Shown piece after piece: positions 1 through 9,528 of a DNA stretch of 64,000 bases. Both the position numbers and the translations under genes were made by a program. Location: contig NZ_FORG01000008.1 in NCBI RefSeq assembly GCF_900113945.1, positions 9,739 to 73,738 of the forward strand, read 5' to 3'. This DNA comes from Xenorhabdus mauleonii. GTDB lineage: Bacteria > Pseudomonadota > Gammaproteobacteria > Enterobacterales > Enterobacteriaceae. The notes below the pieces were generated by a model. That model saw only the letters and a list, made by a program, of their open reading frames with translations, ran no database searches and was not told the DNA's origin. The stretch's first letter is position 1. Each line of letters begins with the position of its first letter.

Positions 1-1383
1 GCGCATCAACTGGGCTTCAATTTCGCCCAACTCCACGCGGAAGCCACGCACTTTCACCTGAAAATCATTGCGGCCCAGATAGTCGATATTGCCATCCGGC
101 CGCCAGCGGCCAAGGTCGCCGGTTTTGTACATGCGGGCGCCGGTTTCTGTACAGAAAGGGTCGATAAGGAAACGTTCCGCCGTCAGTTCAGGGCGGTTCA
201 GATAACCGCGGGCAACCCCGCGGCCGGCGATGTAAATTTCTCCGGTCACACCAAGGGGCACGGGCTGCCTGTCGGCATCAAGGATATAGATACGGTTGTT
301 GGCAATCGGGCGGCCGATGGGGGGCAACACCGGCCATTGTGCCGGCTCCTGCTCCAGCATGTAAGCGGTTGTCACGTGGCTTTCGGTCGGGCCATAGTGA
401 TTGTGCAGACGGCAGTTTCCGGCACGGTGCAGGAAACGCTGAATGGCCGGGGTGATACGCAGTTGTTCACCGGCGGTCACGATATGGGCCAGACAGGAAA
501 AATCCGCCTCGCTTTCACCGGCGGCATCGGCAAGGTGCTGGAGCGCAATGTAGGGCAGGAAAATCCGGTCAATCCGGTGCCGGGCAATCAGGCGGAGAAG
601 CTGGTCGGGTTGTCGGCGCAGGGATTCATTAATCAGCACCAGACAGCCACCGTCACACAGGGTGGTGAAGATTTCCTGAAAGGCGACGTCAAATCCCAGC
701 GCGGCAAACTGGAGGGTTTTGCCGGTGCCGGCGGGTTGGGAAGGCTGGCGGTGCCATTGCAGTAAATTCACCAACCCTGCCAGCGGCATCTCGACGCCCT
801 TGGGCAAGCCGGTGGAGCCGGAGGTGTAGATGACATAGGCCAGATGGTGTGGCGATACCCCCACAGCGCGGGTATCTGGATTGTCGGTCGATTGTTCAGA
901 CAAGGCATTGTGTTCAGACAAAGAACGGTCAGGCGCATCCAGCAGCAGGGTGGCGTATTTCGCCGCGGGCACTGCCTGTTTTAGCCTGCCGGCAAGGGCA
1001 GTCTGGGTCAGCAGGGCCACGGGAGCGGCATCGTTGAGCATGTAAGCCAACCGTTCACTCGGGTAGGCCGGGTCAAGGGGAACGTAAGCGCCGCCGGCCT
1101 TGAGGATGGCGAGCAAGCCCACCACCATGTCCGGACTGCGTTCAACACAAATGGCGACCCGTTCATCGGGGCGCACGCCCAACGCAATCAGGTGGTGGGC
1201 CAGTTGGTTGGCCCGCTGGTTCAGTTCGCCGTAACTGACTGTGTGTTCTTCAACGGCGATGGCGACGGCATCGGGGTGCAGTGCGGCCTGAGCCTCAATG
1301 TATTGGTGAATCAGTGGCGGGTGGCCAGAAAAGTCTGTTGAGAAGTCGGTCTGCGTGGCGTTGAAATCTACCAGCACTTGCTG
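1..1383. repeat. Direct repeat, copy 1 (A-domain DNA of xabC module 12)
   Basis: Bases 1 to about 871 appear base-for-base identical to 36692-37562. From there to 1383 the match continues with scattered substitutions and one 18-base length difference near 900-920. Beyond 1383 the two loci diverge abruptly at the C-A linker. The repeat continues past the left edge of the window. Confidence 0.9.
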
Positions 1384-4300
1384 TTGCTCCATTGCTGACA
1401 GCATGGGTAAGGCATTGCAGGTTTGTGTCTCATCAGTCACCATCGCCGCCAATATATTGGTGAAATGACCGACTATGCGATTGATGGTGGCGGAATCGAA
1501 TAAATCGGCGGCATAGTTCAGAGCGCCTACCAGTCCCGCTTCCGTTTCAGTCAGCGCTAAAGTCAAATCGAAATAGGCACCGTGGTGTGCTTGTTCAAGT
1601 GATGTGAGCTGTAAACCGGGTAACGTCAACTGTTGGGCCGGCGTATTGTTTAATGTCAGCATCACTTGAAAAATCGGACTGTAACTCAGGCAACGTTCGG
1701 GTTGAACGGCCTCCACGACTTGCTCGAAAGGCAGATCTTGGTGGGCATAAGCGGTAAGCGCTTGTTCTTTGACCTGTGCCAGAAGTTCAGCCACTCTGGG
1801 GTTATCATGGAGTTTGATCCGCAGCGCCAACGTATTGACAAAGAAACCGATTAATCCTTCAAGCTCATGATGTGGTCGGTTGGCAACCGGCGTGCCGATG
1901 ACAATATCATCCTGACCACTGAGACGGGTCAATACGATACTCCATGCCGTCAGCACCGTCATGAATAAAGTACAGTGATGGCGCTGCCCAAGCGCCTTGA
2001 GCGAAGTCAATAACGTCGCATCAAGATGAAAAGTAACTTGGGCGCCCATATAAGTCTGTATTGCCGGACGTGGATGGTCGGTGGGAATTGTCAGTAAGGC
2101 AGGGGCACCCTTAAGTTGGGCACGCCAGAAATCACGTTGCTCAGTGAGAAAAGTGCCTTGCAACTGTTCATGTTGCCAGACTGCGTAATCTGCATATTGC
2201 ACAGGCAGTGGCGGTAAAGGATCATGATGACCAACGAGGGCAGCGCTATAGCCCGCCCCCAATTCCCGAACCAGTACGCTTAGGGACCAACCATCCGTAA
2301 TAATGTGATGCTGGGTCAGCAGCAGCACATGTTCTTCTTCCGCCAGTTGCAGCAATTGTCCGCGAATGAGCGGGCCTTGGGCAAAATCGAAAGGGGATTG
2401 AGAATCCAACTCCGCGAGTTCAGCAACACGGGCAGATTGTAGCGTGGGTTCTAGCTGGCGAAGATCATGGCAAGTCAGGGAAAAACCGCTGTCAGCGGCG
2501 TCAATGTACTGGTACGGTTGCCCTTCGACGGCAACAAAACGGGTGCGCAGGCTTTCGTGGCGGGCAACCAAGCGATTGAGGGCATCAATCAGGGCATCAT
2601 GATTGAGTTGACCGGTCAGGCGCAGCGCCGCAGGCAGATGGTAAGCCAGACTGGCAGCCGGATCGAACTGGCCGAGGAACCACAGGCGTTGTTGGGCAAA
2701 AGACAGAGGCAACGGCTGGTTGCGATCCGCGGTGGGGATCATCGCCTGGGCGGTTATTGCTGTCTCTGCCAGTGTCTCGGCCAAAGCCATCAAGACGGGC
2801 CTGTCAAACAGCTTCTGCAAGGGTAAATCACGCGAAAGTGCCTGACGTATACGCGCCACAAGCTGAATGGCAAGTAAAGAGTGACCACCGAGTTCAAAGA
2901 AATGGTCATGACGCCCGACTTGCTCCAGCCCCAGAAGATCTTGCCAGATTTGTGACAGTATCACTTCTATTTCGCCGACGGGGGCTGCATAGCTGCGTGT
3001 GACGACAGCCGATGGATCGGGAGCGGGCAGTGCCTGACGGTTCAGTTTGCCATTGGGCGTCAACGGGAAAGATTCCAGTATCACAAAAGCGCTGGGCAGC
3101 ATGTAGTCGGCAAGGTACAGGGCAAGTTGCTGGCGCAATTCCGCGGGGATTAATTTTGCACCATCCATTGGCCGCAGATAGGCAACCAACCGGTTCTGCC
3201 CCGGCTCATCTTCACGGGCGGTAACCACGGCTTCCCGCACTCCTTGACACTGGGTAAGGCGGGTTTCGATTTCGCCAAGTTCAATGCGGAAACCGCGCAG
3301 TTTTACCTGAAAATCATTGCGTCCCAAATACTCAATGGTGCCATCCGGCAACCAGCGACCGAGATCCCCGGTTTTATACATGCACGCATCGGAATTGGTG
3401 GAGAAAGGATCACTGAAAAAACGTTCAGCAGTGAGCTCCGGCCGATTTAAATAGCCACGGGCAACGCCGGCTCCTGCGATATAGATTTCACCGGTCACGC
3501 CGAGGGGGACTGGATACCCATGAGTGTCAAGAATATAGCTTTGAGTATTGGCAATCGGCCGACCAATCACTGAAATTTCCGGTACGCCGGAGACAGCTGA
3601 ATATTGATAGTAAGTGGCATCACCATTGATTTCTGACGAGCCATAAAAATTGAACAGCCGTATCCAAGGATAATCAGTCACTACCTGGCGAGCCAATTCA
3701 GGGGCAAGCCGTTCCCCGCTGCAAATCAAGACATCAATGGATTGCAGTTGATGTCTGTCATCGCCGTGGTGAGATTGCACCAAGAGCTTCAATAGCGAAG
3801 GCACGACGACTAAATGGTTAACCCCGAAGCGCTGCAAGCCAGTTTTCAGCAATGCGGGATCTTTGGCTTCATGGTTATTGAAAACGACAAGTTTACCGCC
3901 AGCCAATAATACGCCCAGAGTTTCAGTCAGCGAATCGACAAAGCTGATACTGGTTTTCAGCGCGCCTATCAACGGAGATGTCGCAATATCGCGCACAAAC
4001 CACAACAAGCGGTTGCACAAGGCACGATGGCTGCTCATCACGCCCTTGGGCTGGCCCGTTGAACCGGAAGTGTAAACGACATAGGCCAAATGGTGGGCTG
4101 CCAAACCGGGAACTTCTGGCCCGCTTTCAAATAAAGCCTGCTCCGGTTGTGCCCCGTCGGCCATGTCTTGATCGTCGAGCAAGATAATGGGTATGGACGG
4201 TTTTGATATAGCCGATTTTGAAATGGAGGGTATCGAAATGGCTGTGGGATCTGATGATTCAGAAGATGCAAAAATACCGCCCTCCGCCTTTTGGGTCAGC

Positions 4301-7300
4301 AATACTGCCTGTTGGGTCAATAGAGCGACAGGCGCGGAATCTTCAATCATATAAATCAGCCGCTCGGTCGGGTAAGCCGGATCAAGGGGAACATAGGCCG
4401 CTCCTGCCTTAAGGATGCCGAGCAAGCCCACGGCCATATCCAAACTGCGCTCGACACACATGGCGATGCGGTCATCCGGCCGCACCCCCAGGGCGATTAA
4501 ATGATGTGCCAGACGATTGGCCCGGCGATTCAGCTCGTCGTAACTGAGAGATTGATCTTGGCACACAATGGCAATATCAGCAGGATGGCGCGCCACTTCA
4601 GCTTCAAAGAGCTGATGGATCAGGACATCGGGAGAGAAATCGGCTTGTGTGGCGTTAAAATCCACCAAAAGTTGTTGTTGCTCTGCCGCCGGCAAAATCG
4701 GTATTTGCAAAATGGGTTGTTGCGGTGCATGGTTCAGGGCATCAACAAGTCCGCTGATGGCCGTCATCAGGTAATTGAGCACACGGACAGAATCAATTTC
4801 GGCAATGGTTTGGGTCATCAGGTGGAAATCGGTGCCCAAATCATCCACCGATAGCGTCATTGGATAGTTAGTTCGCTCCTCGGCAGCCAAAATGCGCATG
4901 CCTGCCCAAACCTTGTCAGTAGCACCCGCCTCACCGGCATGACTGTGGCGATAGTTCAACAAGGCGCTGAACAGCGGCATGGGCTGGGCAACACCACTGC
5001 ACCGTTGTGCCAATGACAACGGTGCTTGCTCATGTTCCAGCAAGTCCGTCAGATTGCGGTAAGTCGCCTGAACCACGTCATGAGCACTGCGCCCGTTGAG
5101 GGAGATCCGGATTGGCAGCGTGTTGATAAACATCCCCAATATCTGATTGGCTCCCGTGATCCCCTGCAAGCGTCCCAGCAAGACAGTACCGAATACCACA
5201 TCATCGTGGCCGCTGGTTTGCGCCAGCACCTGCGCCCAGGCAATGTGGAACAGCACACTGGGGCTGACACCCAAACGGCGGGCCTGAGAGCGAATGGTTT
5301 TTGCCATCACTGGATCGAGCGGCTGGCGGGTTTCATTAATCGCCCCCGTTTCATTGTTTCCCTTGAGTACCCCGAATGGCGCGGTAGGCTCATCAATATC
5401 GGATAACTGAGTGCGGAAATAATCCTCATGGGCAGAGGTCGGTACGCTTAACGTCTGGGCAATGAAATCACGATAAGGGCGCGCAGCAGGTAATTTCTTC
5501 GTATTTCCCTGCAACACTTGGGCAATTTCAGCGAAGATCAGCTCCAGAGTCAGGTGGTCGCAAACCAAATGATGGAAACTTAAAGAGAGCAACCACTCAT
5601 TTTGCAGCGGATCATGGGCGATATGGGCAGCCAATAGCGGGGCGAGTGCCAGATTGATGCGGCGCTGGCGTGGGTCGGTGTAAGCGCGCAACTGAGATAA
5701 AACATCGTCTGTCGATGTGGGCGTGAACGTATTGACAGGCAGCGAAGCGTGCCGCCAGACCACTTGAACGGGGTGATCCAATTCTTGCCAATAGGCGGAC
5801 GTGCGCAGGATATCATGACGGTCGATGATCTGTTGCAGCGCGGCCAGAAAGTTATCGAGGCGTTCGGATGTGTCGAAGGCAAGCAGACTTTGCAGCAGGT
5901 AATCATCACCTTGGGACTGCAACAAATGATGGAAAATAATGCCTTCCTGCAACGGGGCCAGCGGGTAAATATCTTGTACATTGCTTACACCACCGGGAAT
6001 TGTTTCAACGATGGCATTGATCTCGGATTGGGTCAGTGAAACCAGCGGCAGCATATCTGGGGTGATGGCCGTGCAATCTGCGGGGATCAGATTAGCCGGC
6101 ACCGTGAAAGCCTGCGTGCTGTCCTGAGAGTCTGTGACAGTTTTGGCCAGTTCGCTCAAAACCGGAGCGGCAAAGACACTGCGCACATCAAGTCGCCAGC
6201 CGAGGTGATGCAGCCGCTCAATCAGGCTGACTATCATCAGCGAGTGCCCGCCCAGTTCAAAGAAATGATCATGTCGGCCCACTTGCTCCAGCCCCAGCAA
6301 ATCCTGCCAAATTTGTACCAAGGCAATTTCCACCTCGCCAACGGGTGGGGCATATTCACGTGCGATAACGGCGGCAGGTTCCGGATCAGGGAACGCCTGC
6401 CGATCAAGTTTGCCATTCGGGGTCAGCGGGAAAACATCAAGGATAACGAAAGCGCTGGGTAACATATATTCCGCAAGGTGGCAGGCGAGTTGCTCCCGCA
6501 GTTGTGCCGGAAGCAGCTCAACACCTTCTTGCGGCCTCAGGTAAGCGATTAGCCGCTTCTGACCTAACTTACTCTTCTGGCTCAAGTTGTTCTTTTCATC
6601 AGCAGCGTTCCCGTCATCAACATCATGACTGGAGCGGTTATCCTCACGGGCGAGAACCACCGCTTCACGTACACCGGGGCACTGCATTAACTGGGCTTCT
6701 ATTTCACCAAGCTCAATGCGGAAACCACGCAGTTTCACCTGAAAATCATTGCGCCCAAGATATTCGATATTACCGTTGGGTAACCAGCGCCCCAGATCGC
6801 CGGTTTTATACATAACAGTATTGAAATTCACGGTATTGAAATTCGGCTGGCTAAATTCGGATAAGAATGGATCGGCCAAGAAGCGTTCGGCCGTCAATTC
6901 AGGGCGATTCAGATAGCCCCGTGCCACACCGGCACCGGCGATAAAAATTTCTCCCGCAACGCCAAGGGGAACGGGTTGGCCATGCGAATCGAGGATATAG
7001 ACTCTTGTATTGGCGATGGGGCGACCAATGTGATTCACAAACCCGGCAGTCCTTTCCATGCATGTCCAGGTCGAATAGGTTGTTGTCTCTGAAGGGCCAT
7101 ACAGGTTGCATATGTGTTGCACAGCGGTGTTGGCAAACAATCGCTCAACAATATGGGATTTCAGCGCTTCCCCTGCCAGATTGATGGTTTGAACCGTGGG
7201 CGGGATAGCACCGGCTTCCAGCAGTTGTGCAATTGCGGATGGCACGGTATTGATGAGGCTTATGGCATCGGTTGCTGCGGGCAAAGATTCCGTCGAAGCG

Positions 7301-9528
7301 CGTTCTGCCGTGATTAAAGACAAGGCATCAGGAACAATGTGCACTGTACCGCCAGAAATCAGTGGTGCAAAACATTCGTACACAGCCAGATCAAAATTGA
7401 ACGAAGTGGCAAACAGGGTATTTGCCAGAGCTTCCCGACTGAACGTTCGTTGCGCCCAAGTCAGGAAATTCACCGTATTGCGGTGGGCGATGGCAACGCC
7501 TTTGGGCAATCCGGTGGAGCCGGAGGTATAAATCACATAAGCCAGATGTTGTGATGCTAATCCCAGCGTTGCGGCATCCAGATTATCTGCCGATTGTGCC
7601 TCAATGAACGATCCCCGGTTTTCAGCGATTCCATCAATCAACAGGGTAGTAACAGGGGGGGTCAGCTTGTCGGCAAACTGGCGCTGGGCAAGGAGGATAA
7701 CGGGTGCCGAGTCTTCGAGCATATGTGCCAGTCGTTCAGCCGGATAGGCCGGATCGAGCGGCACATACGCACCGCCTGCCTTAAGGATGGCGAGCAGGCC
7801 TATCACCATTTCCGGACTGCGTTCAACGCAAATGGCGACTCGATCATCAGGTTTTACCCCCAATGCAACTAAATGATGGGCCAATCGGTTGGCTTGCTGG
7901 TTCAGATCGCCATAGCTGAGTGATTGGGCCTCACCGGCAGGGTCAAGGTTGCTACAGATAATAGCAGTCGCAGCAGGCGTTAGTGCCGCTTGCGCCTCAA
8001 CCAATTGGTGGATCAGGGCGTCATGCGGGAAATCAGCTTGTGTGGCGTTGAATTCCACCAACAATTTCCGCCTTTCAACAGCCGATAACATCGGCAGTTT
8101 ATAAACAGGTTGCGTTACATCGCGTGTCATCGCGAGCAGGATCTGGTGCAGATAACCGAGCATACGCTCGATGGTAGCCGCATCAAACAAATCCACGGCA
8201 TACTCCAGCTCTCCGAACAGGCCGGCATCGGTTTCCGTCAGAGATAATGTCAGGTCGAAGTGGGTCTTGTTCCGCACTTGCTCAACCGGGGAGAGTTGCA
8301 GGCCAGGCAATGTGAGCGTTTTGGCCGGTGTGTTGTTCAGCGCCAGCATCACTTGAAAAATCGGGCTGTAGCTTAGGCTGCGCTCAGGTTGCAGTGTTTC
8401 CACTACCTGCTCAAAAGGTAAATCTTGATGGGCATAGGCAGAAAGGGTACGTTCACGGACTTGCGTGAGCAGGTCAGCAACAGTGGAGGAATCGGATAGT
8501 GTAATGCGCAGGGCCAGCGTGTTGACAAAGAAACCGATCAAGCCTTCCAGTTCATGGTGCGGGCGGTTGGCAACCGGCGTGCCAATCACAATATCAGTTT
8601 GTCCGCTGAGTCGGGCAAGAGCGATGCTCCATGCTGTCAGGACGGTCATAAACAGCGTGGCGTTATGCTGTTGCCCGAAAGATTTCAGGGCGGTCAGCAA
8701 GGTTGCATCGAACCGGACAGGCACTTGAGCGCCGGTATAAGACTGCACCGCCGGGCGTGGGCGATCGGTCGGCAGATCCAGCAAAGCCGGGGCGCCTTCA
8801 AGTTGGGCGCGCCAAAAGTCACGTTGCTGGGTGAAGACATCCCCCTGTAACCAGTTACGTTGCCAGACTGCATAATCGACATACTGGATAGGCAATGGCG
8901 GAAGCGGGTTATCATGACCGGCAAGGGTAGCGCGGTAGAGTGTCCCCAGTTCATGAACCAGTACACCAATGGACCAGCCGTCAGAAATAATGTGATGCTG
9001 ATTGAGCAGGAGCACATGTTCTTCGTCCGCCAATTGCAACAATTGCCCCCGAATCAGCGGGCCGTGGGTCAGGTCGAAAGGCGTCTGGGCTTCAAGGGCA
9101 GTAAGTTCAGCGATACGTTCGGCGTGCGCTTTTTCCCCAAATGGGCGCAAGTCTTGGCGGGACAGGGCAAAACCTGAATCGGCAGGCTCGATGCATTGAT
9201 GGGGCTGACCATCAATCAGTATAAAGCGGGTACGCAGGATCTCATGGCGGGCTACCAAGCAATTGAGTGCCTGAATCAGCGCATCATGGTTGAGTTGGCC
9301 TGTCAGGCGTAACGCTGCCGGAATGTGATAAGCCAGCCCGGCAGCCGGATCGAGCTGGGTCAGGAACCATAAGCGCTGCTGGGCAAAAGAGAGTGGCAGA
9401 GGAAGATCCCGCGCAGTCTGCTCAATGGGTGGCCGTTTATGGTGCTTCTGAGTTTGCAGTTGTTCTTTGATTTTTTTCTTTAAAACAGCCAGCTTCAGAT
9501 TTTCGAGATTCATATCGGTCTTGCTCAT
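1..9528 (-). CDS. xabC: Xenoamicin-type NRPS XabC, modules 10-12 (partial, C-terminus beyond window)
   Basis: Open without a stop from an ATG at 9528 to base 1 (3176 codons), so the 3' part lies outside the window. Domains in order: short N-terminal helix; LCL-type C (HHIISDG); A10; T10 (Ser ~1096); dual C/E domain (entry motif LAPLQEG, His motif HHLVCDH); A11; T11 (Ser ~2215); LCL C; and A12, cut just after core A9. Pocket residues that I read are DLYNNALTY-K for A10 (alanine-like), VDTVISFGD-K for A11 (beta-alanine consensus) and DVQFVAHVT-K for A12 (proline-like). The start is set by an ATGA overlap with the xabB stop. The module order fits residues 10-12 of the 13-residue xenoamicins; the last module and thioesterase should follow to the left. 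The gene name rests on architecture and memory, not on a search. Confidence 0.8.
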   Translation of the reverse strand, partial: MSKTDMNLENLKLAVLKKKIKEQLQTQKHHKRPPIEQTARDLPLPLSFAQQRLWFLTQLDPAAGLAYHIPAALRLTGQLNHDALIQALNCLVARHEILRTRFILIDGQPHQCIEPADSGFALSRQDLRPFGEKAHAERIAELTALEAQTPFDLTHGPLIRGQLLQLADEEHVLLLNQHHIISDGWSIGVLVHELGTLYRATLAGHDNPLPPLPIQYVDYAVWQRNWLQGDVFTQQRDFWRAQLEGAPALLDLPTDRPRPAVQSYTGAQVPVRFDATLLTALKSFGQQHNATLFMTVLTAWSIALARLSGQTDIVIGTPVANRPHHELEGLIGFFVNTLALRITLSDSSTVADLLTQVRERTLSAYAHQDLPFEQVVETLQPERSLSYSPIFQVMLALNNTPAKTLTLPGLQLSPVEQVRNKTHFDLTLSLTETDAGLFGELEYAVDLFDAATIERMLGYLHQILLAMTRDVTQPVYKLPMLSAVERRKLLVEFNATQADFPHDALIHQLVEAQAALTPAATAIICSNLDPAGEAQSLSYGDLNQQANRLAHHLVALGVKPDDRVAICVERSPEMVIGLLAILKAGGAYVPLDPAYPAERLAHMLEDSAPVILLAQRQFADKLTPPVTTLLIDGIAENRGSFIEAQSADNLDAATLGLASQHLAYVIYTSGSTGLPKGVAIAHRNTVNFLTWAQRTFSREALANTLFATSFNFDLAVYECFAPLISGGTVHIVPDALSLITAERASTESLPAATDAISLINTVPSAIAQLLEAGAIPPTVQTINLAGEALKSHIVERLFANTAVQHICNLYGPSETTTYSTWTCMERTAGFVNHIGRPIANTRVYILDSHGQPVPLGVAGEIFIAGAGVARGYLNRPELTAERFLADPFLSEFSQPNFNTVNFNTVMYKTGDLGRWLPNGNIEYLGRNDFQVKLRGFRIELGEIEAQLMQCPGVREAVVLAREDNRSSHDVDDGNAADEKNNLSQKSKLGQKRLIAYLRPQEGVELLPAQLREQLACHLAEYMLPSAFVILDVFPLTPNGKLDRQAFPDPEPAAVIAREYAPPVGEVEIALVQIWQDLLGLEQVGRHDHFFELGGHSLMIVSLIERLHHLGWRLDVRSVFAAPVLSELAKTVTDSQDSTQAFTVPANLIPADCTAITPDMLPLVSLTQSEINAIVETIPGGVSNVQDIYPLAPLQEGIIFHHLLQSQGDDYLLQSLLAFDTSERLDNFLAALQQIIDRHDILRTSAYWQELDHPVQVVWRHASLPVNTFTPTSTDDVLSQLRAYTDPRQRRINLALAPLLAAHIAHDPLQNEWLLSLSFHHLVCDHLTLELIFAEIAQVLQGNTKKLPAARPYRDFIAQTLSVPTSAHEDYFRTQLSDIDEPTAPFGVLKGNNETGAINETRQPLDPVMAKTIRSQARRLGVSPSVLFHIAWAQVLAQTSGHDDVVFGTVLLGRLQGITGANQILGMFINTLPIRISLNGRSAHDVVQATYRNLTDLLEHEQAPLSLAQRCSGVAQPMPLFSALLNYRHSHAGEAGATDKVWAGMRILAAEERTNYPMTLSVDDLGTDFHLMTQTIAEIDSVRVLNYLMTAISGLVDALNHAPQQPILQIPILPAAEQQQLLVDFNATQADFSPDVLIHQLFEAEVARHPADIAIVCQDQSLSYDELNRRANRLAHHLIALGVRPDDRIAMCVERSLDMAVGLLGILKAGAAYVPLDPAYPTERLIYMIEDSAPVALLTQQAVLLTQKAEGGIFASSESSDPTAISIPSISKSAISKPSIPIILLDDQDMADGAQPEQALFESGPEVPGLAAHHLAYVVYTSGSTGQPKGVMSSHRALCNRLLWFVRDIATSPLIGALKTSISFVDSLTETLGVLLAGGKLVVFNNHEAKDPALLKTGLQRFGVNHLVVVPSLLKLLVQSHHGDDRHQLQSIDVLICSGERLAPELARQVVTDYPWIRLFNFYGSSEINGDATYYQYSAVSGVPEISVIGRPIANTQSYILDTHGYPVPLGVTGEIYIAGAGVARGYLNRPELTAERFFSDPFSTNSDACMYKTGDLGRWLPDGTIEYLGRNDFQVKLRGFRIELGEIETRLTQCQGVREAVVTAREDEPGQNRLVAYLRPMDGAKLIPAELRQQLALYLADYMLPSAFVILESFPLTPNGKLNRQALPAPDPSAVVTRSYAAPVGEIEVILSQIWQDLLGLEQVGRHDHFFELGGHSLLAIQLVARIRQALSRDLPLQKLFDRPVLMALAETLAETAITAQAMIPTADRNQPLPLSFAQQRLWFLGQFDPAASLAYHLPAALRLTGQLNHDALIDALNRLVARHESLRTRFVAVEGQPYQYIDAADSGFSLTCHDLRQLEPTLQSARVAELAELDSQSPFDFAQGPLIRGQLLQLAEEEHVLLLTQHHIITDGWSLSVLVRELGAGYSAALVGHHDPLPPLPVQYADYAVWQHEQLQGTFLTEQRDFWRAQLKGAPALLTIPTDHPRPAIQTYMGAQVTFHLDATLLTSLKALGQRHHCTLFMTVLTAWSIVLTRLSGQDDIVIGTPVANRPHHELEGLIGFFVNTLALRIKLHDNPRVAELLAQVKEQALTAYAHQDLPFEQVVEAVQPERCLSYSPIFQVMLTLNNTPAQQLTLPGLQLTSLEQAHHGAYFDLTLALTETEAGLVGALNYAADLFDSATINRIVGHFTNILAAMVTDETQTCNALPMLSAMEQQQVLVDFNATQTDFSTDFSGHPPLIHQYIEAQAALHPDAVAIAVEEHTVSYGELNQRANQLAHHLIALGVRPDERVAICVERSPDMVVGLLAILKAGGAYVPLDPAYPSERLAYMLNDAAPVALLTQTALAGRLKQAVPAAKYATLLLDAPDRSLSEHNALSEQSTDNPDTRAVGVSPHHLAYVIYTSGSTGLPKGVEMPLAGLVNLLQWHRQPSQPAGTGKTLQFAALGFDVAFQEIFTTLCDGGCLVLINESLRRQPDQLLRLIARHRIDRIFLPYIALQHLADAAGESEADFSCLAHIVTAGEQLRITPAIQRFLHRAGNCRLHNHYGPTESHVTTAYMLEQEPAQWPVLPPIGRPIANNRIYILDADRQPVPLGVTGEIYIAGRGVARGYLNRPELTAERFLIDPFCTETGARMYKTGDLGRWRPDGNIDYLGRNDFQVKVRGFRVELGEIEAQLMR

